A DNA stretch of 6,398 bases from Flavobacteriaceae bacterium. GTDB lineage: Bacteria > Bacteroidota > Bacteroidia > Flavobacteriales > Flavobacteriaceae. The stretch covers positions 1 to 6,398 of the forward strand of contig CANHNG010000104.1 of NCBI GenBank assembly GCA_947461915.1. The letters are read 5' to 3'. The position numbers and the translations under genes are program-made. Every line of letters begins with the position of its first letter. Positions within the stretch are counted from its first letter, which is position 1. Positions 1 to 5,931 of this stretch are shown here, piece after piece. The notes below the pieces were generated by a model, which saw only the letters and a list, made by a program, of their open reading frames with translations, searched no databases and was not told where the DNA came from.

Positions 1-2168
1 ACAAAAAAATCATCCCGCTGAAAGTAAATGGTAGGGCAAAAAGAGTTACAATTTTTGTTACCACTCTTCTTCTTTTGATATCCTCTTTTTGTTTACAAGC
101 TCAAAATGATTCCATTATAAAAATGGGTTCTCTAAAGGAGCTGCCGTTAGAAGAACTGATGAACTTAATCGTTATCACTGCAACTCGCTTTGAACAAAAA
201 ACATCAGAAGCACCCTCTACAATCCAAGTCATCACCTCACGCCAAATAGCAGAAAGAGGGTACGAAGACCTTGACGATGCGCTCCGGGATATTCCTGGAT
301 TTGATGTTATACATCAATTCGAAGGGTATTCTAATATCAGGACATTCAGGGGGGGCTATACTGGGTCAAACAATCGAATTATGCTAATAATAGATGGGGT
401 CGTTGAAAACAGTATTCTTGGAGCTTCTGAAATGGGTGGCCCAGCCTATAGTCTTCACAATGTTGACAGAATAGAAATCATTTCAGGTCCTGGCTCTGCT
501 TTATATGGTGCCAATGCTTTTAATACAGTGATTCAAATAATAACCAAAAAAGGGGAGCAGGTCAATGGATTACAGTACCAAAAAGGATTTGGAAGTTACA
601 ACACCTCCTTCGATAAAGTAATGCTGGGTATAAATAAATCGCACTTCGACCTTATTATTTCTGGTACTTTGCTGAGTTCAGACGGTCCTAAATATAGTAA
701 TAGACACCCTAATTTCACTGGAGCTTATCTTGATAAGGCTTGGTCGTTTAATAGTCAATTGACCTATATTTATAATCACTTTACAACTACAGTAGGGTGT
801 AGAATTTTTGAAACACCAGGAAGTTCAGGCATTACGTTAAACAGTCCCACGCAACTTCTTAACATCCCTTCACAAGGCCATTTAAATATAGGAAATTTGG
901 GGATTTTACCCGAAGATATCCGTGGGGAAAAACCCAGCTTGTATCAAACCTATTTCAGAACTTCTTTTATTCAAAGTGAATTTACCCCTAAACCCAATTT
1001 TTCCATTTTGTCGAGAATTCAATTTAGAGAAACGGGATTATCAGAAAAGTCATATGCTTATTACACAACCCCCGATGGGACCAAAGTGAATAGAAATATC
1101 TTTGCCCATTATTCTAATCGCATTGCCGGCGCAATACATGCAAGCTATACTCCTACAAAACAGCATCAACTTTCCGCAGGAATTCAGATCTTTCAGGACA
1201 ATCTAGAATTGAATTCTAGAGGCATAAACCAAGATACACGCACAGAGACCATTGATTACATCCCAATCTCCAATATTTTTGCAACATTTAAACCAAGGCA
1301 ATTTAATATTCAGACGAATGTTGGAATGTTTGCACAATATGCTCTGAATACTAAATTTTTGAAAATGACCAACTTTACCTTGGGAGTCCGGTTTGACAAA
1401 AACAGTGTTTATGGCAGCACGACAAACCCACGTTTGGGTATTGTGAATCAACCCACAGATCAGTTAACCCTAAAATTGCTTTACGGAAGTGCCTTCCGTG
1501 CGCCCACTAACTTTGAATTATTCAGCAGTTCAGTAATTAGAGACCCCAATCCAGATTTAAAACCTGAGAAGATAAACACCTATGAATTGAACATCATTTA
1601 TACTCCAATTCCCATGCTTGTATTACAAACGAATCTCTTTCAAAATGATCTGACTGATATTATTGCCACCTCTTCCACAGGAAATGGGCGCTTTCAAATT
1701 CAAAATGCTGGAAAATCTATGGCTAGAGGATTAGAAGCTAAAATAGATGTTTTCCCTAAAGAGTATTTTTCAGGATTTTTAAATTTTTCCTATCTTGAAA
1801 GTACGCAAAATAATGGAGTTATAAAGACTAATGTTCCGAACATTTCGAAATTTAAAGGCAACGCAGGGGTTGTATTTCATATAGAAAACCTTTTTTCGGT
1901 ATGTATAATAGAAAACTGGGTAGGAGATCGATCTGTTCCTATAACGAATCCTCTAGGGAAAGTAGATGGCTATTTTATCACTAATTTTGTTCTCACAACA
2001 AAAGAATTATTTGATAACCGGGTGACTGCCAGTTTAAACATCCGAAATATCTTTAATAAAACTTGGTATGACCCGGGTGTAGCAACCGCTGATGGTAATT
2101 TTTTCTCAACAGAAATGGAGCAACCGGGCATCAACGGATTACTTAAAATAGCAGTAAGCATTTTTTAA
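1..2168 (+). CDS. TonB-dependent outer-membrane receptor, 5' end outside window
   Basis: A TonB-dependent receptor: an outer-membrane beta-barrel with an N-terminal plug that imports a ligand using TonB energy. The frame is open from base 3 with no in-frame ATG, so the true start lies left of the window. The first in-frame TTG (75) would cut the signal peptide in half. The upstream codons read KKIIPLKVNGRAKR and then a hydrophobic run ending LQAQ, a typical signal peptide with cleavage near the A-Q. 721 residues are visible. A TonB-box-like VITATRF lies near visible residue 58, and a plug domain spans about 66-184, including IIDGV and the RIEIISGPGSALYGANAFN block. The rest is barrel, ending in a terminal Phe (VSIF) as outer-membrane proteins do. 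There is no N-terminal carboxypeptidase-like domain and the protein is shorter than SusC proteins, so it is not a SusC-type glycan importer. The ligand cannot be told from sequence. It converges on the sensor gene. Confidence 0.93.
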   Translation, partial: KKIIPLKVNGRAKRVTIFVTTLLLLISSFCLQAQNDSIIKMGSLKELPLEELMNLIVITATRFEQKTSEAPSTIQVITSRQIAERGYEDLDDALRDIPGFDVIHQFEGYSNIRTFRGGYTGSNNRIMLIIDGVVENSILGASEMGGPAYSLHNVDRIEIISGPGSALYGANAFNTVIQIITKKGEQVNGLQYQKGFGSYNTSFDKVMLGINKSHFDLIISGTLLSSDGPKYSNRHPNFTGAYLDKAWSFNSQLTYIYNHFTTTVGCRIFETPGSSGITLNSPTQLLNIPSQGHLNIGNLGILPEDIRGEKPSLYQTYFRTSFIQSEFTPKPNFSILSRIQFRETGLSEKSYAYYTTPDGTKVNRNIFAHYSNRIAGAIHASYTPTKQHQLSAGIQIFQDNLELNSRGINQDTRTETIDYIPISNIFATFKPRQFNIQTNVGMFAQYALNTKFLKMTNFTLGVRFDKNSVYGSTTNPRLGIVNQPTDQLTLKLLYGSAFRAPTNFELFSSSVIRDPNPDLKPEKINTYELNIIYTPIPMLVLQTNLFQNDLTDIIATSSTGNGRFQIQNAGKSMARGLEAKIDVFPKEYFSGFLNFSYLESTQNNGVIKTNVPNISKFKGNAGVVFHIENLFSVCIIENWVGDRSVPITNPLGKVDGYFITNFVLTTKELFDNRVTASLNIRNIFNKTWYDPGVATADGNFFSTEMEQPGINGLLKIAVSIF

Positions 2169-2176
2169 TCTCTTTA

Positions 2177-2268
2177 GGTTTAATTCCTCTGGGGCTATGC
2201 CCCGAGGTAGTTTATTCGGCCTATTAAACCATAGTGCTTTAAGGTCATAATGGTTTATTTTTAAAACC
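2177..2268. repeat. cluster of nested inverted repeats (REP-like) between converging genes
   Basis: GGTTTAAT (2177-2184) pairs with ATTAAACC (2223-2230) and encloses a GC-rich hairpin at 2186-2207. TAAACCAT (2225-2232) also pairs with ATGGTTTA (2250-2257). A further GGTTT/AAACC-type arm pair spans 2252-2268. GGTTTA-type boxes therefore alternate in orientation four times in 92 bases. The right part encodes the last residues and stop of the sensor gene on the minus strand. This looks like a REP/BIME-type intergenic element, but without other genome copies that is inference. No transposase is present in the window. Confidence 0.5.
2186..2207 (+). terminator. GC-rich hairpin after the TonB receptor gene
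   Basis: CCTC-GGGGC (with one bulged T at 2190), loop TAT (2196-2198), then GCCCC-GAGG gives a nine-pair stem beginning 18 nt after the receptor stop codon. It lies between two converging genes and could stop transcription from both sides. Only a modest T-rich stretch (TAGTTTATT) follows on the plus strand, so it is not a textbook intrinsic terminator. It may instead be the core hairpin of the surrounding repeat. Confidence 0.45.
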
Positions 2269-4704
2269 AATTAAATTTCGATATTTCTGTTCGCTTTCCT
2301 CTAAAGCATCTTCAAGCTGTTTGTATGTAGTGATGTCTTTTATATTGGAAACTGCGGCTATGATATAGTTGTTCTCATCTAATATGGGTCTTCCGCTAAT
2401 GACCACCCGTTTTTTGGTTTTACTTGCGGGATCTTCAATGATTAATTCTACATCATCTGTGGACTCTCCTTTTAATGCTTTATCCAATGGAAGATTCTGA
2501 GAAGGGAAAGTGGTTACTTCATCAGGATAAAACAAATTATATTTAGCAGACCAGTCTAGTAGAGTTGGTGTTTTAGGGTCTACTGTTATCCCTATGATTT
2601 CTTCCGCCATGTGATTAGACAATACAATTCTTTTCAGGGTGTCAGTAACAATAATTCCCTCACCAATATTTTCGAGAATTAATTTCAATTTAATTTCATT
2701 AAGAAGAATTAATTTATCGGCTTCTTTTTTTTCATTTTCTAATTTTTTTCTAAAAGAAATATCTTTTACAAATGAAATAAAGATAGACTTGCCTAAAACA
2801 GTTGCTTGCGAGGTGATCATCTCAACTTCAAACTCGCTATTTTCTTTATTGATTGCTCTGAGTTCTCGTGTGGTATTAAGCATGTTTTCCTCGCCGGTAT
2901 TAAGAAAGCCTTGAAACTCTTTTTCAAATATTCCCCGCTGCTCTTTTGGGATAATTAAATCACGAAAAGATTTTCCATTGACTTCTGCAAATGACCAACC
3001 AAATATTTTTTCGGCTTGCGGATTCCATCTCATAATAACCCCCTCATCATTTATTATAATTAAGGCATCCGGCGCCTCGTTAAATATGATTTGTAATTGG
3101 TCTTCACTTTCTTTTAAAAGTTTTTCGGCGGATTTTCGCTCGGTAATATCCCTCATAATCGTTTTGTGCCCAATCACCGTATCTTCTACTTTTACCTGAT
3201 TTACTGTTTGTTCAATCCATTTTATTTCTCGGGATTTGGTAAGGATAGGAAATGAAAATAAGGTTTCATCTATTTTATTTTTAAATTGATTCAAATAAAA
3301 TGCAGCTACACTGTCTTTCCAGTCTGTCTCGACGAGATCTAAAATAGATTTTCCTAGAAGTTCATTTTGGTCGTAACCCGTTAGTTTTTTACAAGCAGGA
3401 TTGATATAGGTAAGATTCCCTTTATAATCGGCAGTGAGGACCACATCGCTAGTATTTTCTATTATTTCACGATATTTTTCTTCGCTTTTGCGAAGGGTTT
3501 CTAGTGCTTCTGCCAGTTCCGCCGTACGGTCTATTACTTTTTGTTCCAGATTCTCGTTTAGTTTCCGTATCTGATTTTCTGAATTTTTTCGTTCCGTGAT
3601 ATCATGAAAATTAAACACCCCACCAGTGATATTGCCTGCCGAGTCTTTTAATGGTCTGCCAGATATCAAAATAAAATCGCCGTCGGGTTTTTTGTAATTT
3701 CGAATCATGATTTCTGCATCATTGATTTCTTCACCATGCAATACTTTCATCATGGGCAAATTATAGGGTTCAATAATCGTATTGGTATTAGGCCAGAACA
3801 TGCCGTAGGTTTCTGCCCATTTTTCTAGTGGAATATCCATGGATACCATTCCAATTATTTTTTCGGAGGCAGGATTCCAAATCATGAATTTCCCATTTTG
3901 ATCAATAACGATGAGTCCATCACCCATATTTTTTATAATTGATTGCAAAAGGGTGTTTTGCGTATTCAATTGATCTTTAGATTGCGCCACTTCTGCATCT
4001 CTTTTTTCAATAGTCGAAAGCATATTGTTAATCCCGGAGGTTAGGATACTGATTTCATCTTTTCCCTCAACAATCAAGCGGATTTTAAAATCGGCAGTAT
4101 CTGTAACCTGTTGTAAAGAGGTGACCAAGTTTACCAAGGGTTTTGAAATGTATTTTTTTATAAAAACGGCGATTGTAAACGCAAGGCCAATTCCAATCGC
4201 TAATGTTATTAATCCCAGATTCAAAACGCCCATTTTTATTTTATTTAATTGCGAAAGTTCAAATCGGATACAGATAAGGCCTATGGGTTCTTCGTCTTTT
4301 GTGATTTTTCTGTAAATAAAAAGATTGTTTTTAGTATATAAGAAGGTTTCTTGACCCATTTTTGGGACTGAAAACCGATAGTTCCTATCGGAGTCGGGTC
4401 TAGTATAAGAGGCAAAAACCCTTCCTTTATTGTCTAGAATAGTTGCGTTTAAAAGGTCTTTTTGTACATTTAGTTCCGATAGAATTTTTTTTGCTGCGGC
4501 ATTATCCATGAATTGAATTGCAGAGATGCTATTAAAGCCAGCCAATTGTGCAATTGCATAGGCACTAGTCACTTTACGCTCTTTGTATCCATTAATGTCG
4601 TTTATTACAAAGGCCGCAATACAAAATCCAGATACCAATACAGTGGTAAAAACCTGCATGAGCACCAGCTTATTTTTAATGGATAGGTTACGTAGATTCA
4701 TCAT
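2245..4704 (-). CDS. CHASE8-HAMP-multi-PAS membrane sensor, output domain missing
   Basis: Inner-membrane signalling protein of 819 residues. Domains in order: transmembrane helix at about 11-34; periplasmic domain at about 35-157, resembling CHASE8 (NSISAIQFMDNAAAKKIL, then ATILDNKGRVFASYTR); second helix at about 160-182; HAMP at about 183-236, with the KPLVNL entry motif; PAS1 at about 250-372, ending DITERK; a helical coiled-coil linker at 373-408; PAS2 at 408-523; PAS3 at 532-653; PAS4 at 672-795; then EESEQKYRNLI, the usual lead-in to another PAS, cut short by GFKNKPL and a stop. There is no DHp histidine box, no ATPase domain, and no GGDEF or EAL domain. Relatives with this layout normally end in a histidine kinase, so this copy is probably 3'-truncated. 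The last codons overlap a palindromic repeat. The start MMNL at 4704 is preceded by an A-rich leader; the second Met (4701) is equally possible. The YfiR-family gene lies 124 nt upstream on the same strand and probably supplies its periplasmic regulator. Confidence 0.85.
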   Translation of the reverse strand: MMNLRNLSIKNKLVLMQVFTTVLVSGFCIAAFVINDINGYKERKVTSAYAIAQLAGFNSISAIQFMDNAAAKKILSELNVQKDLLNATILDNKGRVFASYTRPDSDRNYRFSVPKMGQETFLYTKNNLFIYRKITKDEEPIGLICIRFELSQLNKIKMGVLNLGLITLAIGIGLAFTIAVFIKKYISKPLVNLVTSLQQVTDTADFKIRLIVEGKDEISILTSGINNMLSTIEKRDAEVAQSKDQLNTQNTLLQSIIKNMGDGLIVIDQNGKFMIWNPASEKIIGMVSMDIPLEKWAETYGMFWPNTNTIIEPYNLPMMKVLHGEEINDAEIMIRNYKKPDGDFILISGRPLKDSAGNITGGVFNFHDITERKNSENQIRKLNENLEQKVIDRTAELAEALETLRKSEEKYREIIENTSDVVLTADYKGNLTYINPACKKLTGYDQNELLGKSILDLVETDWKDSVAAFYLNQFKNKIDETLFSFPILTKSREIKWIEQTVNQVKVEDTVIGHKTIMRDITERKSAEKLLKESEDQLQIIFNEAPDALIIINDEGVIMRWNPQAEKIFGWSFAEVNGKSFRDLIIPKEQRGIFEKEFQGFLNTGEENMLNTTRELRAINKENSEFEVEMITSQATVLGKSIFISFVKDISFRKKLENEKKEADKLILLNEIKLKLILENIGEGIIVTDTLKRIVLSNHMAEEIIGITVDPKTPTLLDWSAKYNLFYPDEVTTFPSQNLPLDKALKGESTDDVELIIEDPASKTKKRVVISGRPILDENNYIIAAVSNIKDITTYKQLEDALEESEQKYRNLIGFKNKPL

Positions 4705-4828
4705 TTGGTTTTTTCAATAAAAACAGTAGTTAAACCCCAAAATCCCTGACTATCCTTCCCTTTTTTTGCGGCGCTTCTGCATCGTTTGTTGCGCAAATAG
4801 GGGGCTACACTTTTGGGATTGAAACCGG
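4705..4828 (-). other. spacer between yfiR-like and sensor genes, possible repeat element
   Basis: A 124-nt gap within the likely operon, more GC-rich in its middle than other spacers here. Read on the minus strand it carries AGCCCC, then GATGCAGAAGCGCCGC, an A7 run with GGG, and GGATAGTCAGGGAT. From memory this order resembles a repeated non-coding element common in Flavobacterium genomes, but that is recall only. An imperfect TTTGCG/CGCAAA inverted repeat lies at 4765-4797, and the palindrome AACCGGTT (4823-4830) overlaps the upstream stop codon. There is no clear Bacteroidota promoter (TTG, then TAnnTTTG) and no small ORF worth calling. Confidence 0.3.
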
Positions 4829-5350
4829 TTATTCGACAATAATGCCATGTTGCAGCAAGAAGGAACTGATTCCAATTCCATCTTTTTTTAGTGCGACTAG
4901 ATTTATTTCAAATTTTAATTTATCGTCGACTATTACAAAATTCATATGTGTTCCTTTATGGCCATACCCTTTTTGTTCTGACACAATCAATACGGGTTTT
5001 TTAGAATATGCTGAAAGTATTGTTTCAATAGGAATGGGGGAATTTTTAGGAACAAACAAGATATTGCACAACCCCATCTCGTTCAAATTAGAAAATACTT
5101 TTACATCAATTTTGTTGCTATTAGTAATATCAGTCAACGATTTCGCAATTGGACATTCTCCTAGAATATCGATACTAATCAGTTTGTTTTTAGAATTACC
5201 TCCCCAATCTATATAATCTATAAAGCGATACAGAAATGCCGCTTTTAAATCATATTCTTTAACGCGGGCACTCTTTTGGGCCGTCATTGTGTTCCCTCCC
5301 ATCAGTAGGATGAATGCCCCCAATATACATAAGTGTTTTTTTAGTGTCAT
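4829..5350 (-). CDS. YfiR-family (DUF4154) periplasmic protein
   Basis: Secreted protein of 173 residues matching the YfiR/HmsC-like DUF4154 family, which includes the periplasmic repressor of the Pseudomonas diguanylate cyclase YfiN. A signal peptide covers about residues 1-25 (KK, then a hydrophobic stretch, then TMTAQ), with cleavage next to the A-Q. The family opening motif EYDLKAAFLYRFIDYIDW sits at 32-49, followed by a beta strand and ILGECP (62-67). The closing motif is NFVIVDDKLKFEIN (137-150), then GIGISSFLL (158-166). The mature part has only two cysteines, C66 and C95, which could form one disulfide; Pseudomonas YfiR has two. The start at 5350 has an A-rich leader (AATAAAATACC) in place of a Shine-Dalgarno. 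It lies just upstream of a CHASE8-HAMP sensor on the same strand, the arrangement expected of a regulator and its target. Family assignment is strong; the exact role here is inferred from YfiBNR. Confidence 0.88.
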   Translation of the reverse strand: MTLKKHLCILGAFILLMGGNTMTAQKSARVKEYDLKAAFLYRFIDYIDWGGNSKNKLISIDILGECPIAKSLTDITNSNKIDVKVFSNLNEMGLCNILFVPKNSPIPIETILSAYSKKPVLIVSEQKGYGHKGTHMNFVIVDDKLKFEINLVALKKDGIGISSFLLQHGIIVE

Positions 5351-5614
5351 GGTATTTTATTTTTTACGAATTTCTATTTTAATTGGAAACATTTCAGTTA
5401 AACATTCTATAATCAAATTAGAGTTTAAAGAAAAAATAAACGAGTGTAATCTGTTGTGATCTAATGCAACTTGCTTGTATGGGGATAAAGCAAAAAATTC
5501 TGTTTAAAAAGCACCTTCGGTTTAAGTTCAAATTGCAATGAAGCTTTCGAACATAAAAACTAAACAACTGATTTTAAGTACAATAAAATACTTAGTATCT
5601 ATGTAAATTTAGTT

Positions 5615-5641
5615 AAAAAAATTTAATTCGTTTAAATTAAA
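5615..5641 (-). terminator. possible AT-rich terminator downstream of the feo genes
   Basis: Read on the minus strand: stem TTTAATT, loop TAAACG, stem AATTAAA, followed at once by seven T residues. The shape is that of an intrinsic terminator for the feo transcript, about 160 nt past the last feo stop codon. The stem is seven A-T pairs only, so its stability is low, and such runs arise easily in DNA this AT-rich. Confidence 0.35.
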
Positions 5642-5643
5642 GG

Positions 5644-5678
5644 GGATTAATATTATTTTTTTAAGAAATTTTTAATCC
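5644..5678. repeat. 7-bp inverted repeat in the intergenic region
   Basis: GGATTAA (5644-5650) and TTAATCC (5672-5678) form a seven-pair stem around a 21-nt AT-rich loop, directly upstream (minus-strand sense) of the terminator-like hairpin. It could be an operator or part of a composite terminator; no known regulator motif is recognised. Confidence 0.25.
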
Positions 5679-5801
5679 TAGGACGGTTAAAAATTTAGAC
5701 CAATTTTAGCATTGATACTCATCCGGTTCAATTAGAAAAAGGACAAAAAGTGGATGTTGCTTCAAAAAGGGATAAAAACGAAGTAAGTTTAGCTAAAATT
5801 C

Positions 5802-5924
5802 TCAATGACAATCACAATCTTCCCCACAATTTTTATCCGATTTTTTCTTTTTGAAAAAGAATTTTTTAACCAAAAAAACTACGGCAATTCCTAAAGTGAC
5901 ATAAGCTAAAATTTCTTGAAACAT
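5802..5924 (-). CDS. FeoB-associated Cys-rich membrane protein
   Basis: A 40-residue protein, below common ORF length cut-offs. It starts MFQEILAYVTLGIAVVFLV, one transmembrane helix, then a basic stretch (KKFFFKKKK), then a tail ending NCGEDCDCH with three cysteines and a terminal His. This matches the small FeoB-associated Cys-rich membrane protein family (the Pfam FeoB_associated type), typically encoded right after feoB. The ATG at 5924 follows the feoB stop codon by 7 nt, indicating translation from the same mRNA. Its role is not firmly known; the Cys/His tail suggests metal or redox contact near the FeoB pore. The N-terminus has no cleavable signal, so the helix probably stays in the inner membrane with the basic, Cys-rich tail in the cytoplasm. 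Confidence 0.85.
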   Translation of the reverse strand: MFQEILAYVTLGIAVVFLVKKFFFKKKKSDKNCGEDCDCH

Positions 5925-5931
5925 AACTACT

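Larger units (their letters stand above)
5351..5801. other. 451-nt AT-rich intergenic region between feo and yfiR-like genes
   Basis: No supportable gene on either strand. It should hold the end of the feo transcript and the promoter of the yfiR-like/sensor operon, both on the minus strand. A weak promoter candidate on the minus strand is TTG (5583-5581) and TAGTTTTT (5562-5555), 18 nt apart, matching the Bacteroidota TTG/TAnnTTTG pattern except for the last base; this is only suggestive. AATTTTAGC (5702-5710) and GCTAAAATT (5792-5800) form a perfect 9-bp inverted repeat around a slightly less AT-rich stretch. Two AT-rich hairpins are listed separately. Confidence 0.6.

Noticed and set aside
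1203..2161. Minus-strand frames inside the TonB receptor gene (1203-1451 and 1970-2161)
   Set aside because: Antisense shadows of conserved barrel coding sequence with no supporting motifs.
2177..2230. Integron attC site or lone CRISPR repeat
   Set aside because: The outer arms do not fit the attC core consensus (GTTRRRY), there is no integrase or cassette, and no regularly spaced repeats are present.
2245..2280. Simple frameshift hiding a continuing kinase domain
   Set aside because: The other minus-strand frames hit stops at once, and the following DNA is palindromic repeat and then the intact end of the receptor gene, so no kinase sequence is there to be restored.
2639..4315. Open frames on the plus strand opposite the sensor gene (2639-2914, 2978-3199, 4025-4315)
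   Set aside because: They are antisense to a clear multi-domain coding sequence and show no recognisable protein features; they are shadow frames.
4842..5216. 124-codon open frame on the plus strand opposite the yfiR-like gene
   Set aside because: It lies entirely within the antisense of a gene with strong DUF4154 motifs and has no domain or signal of its own.
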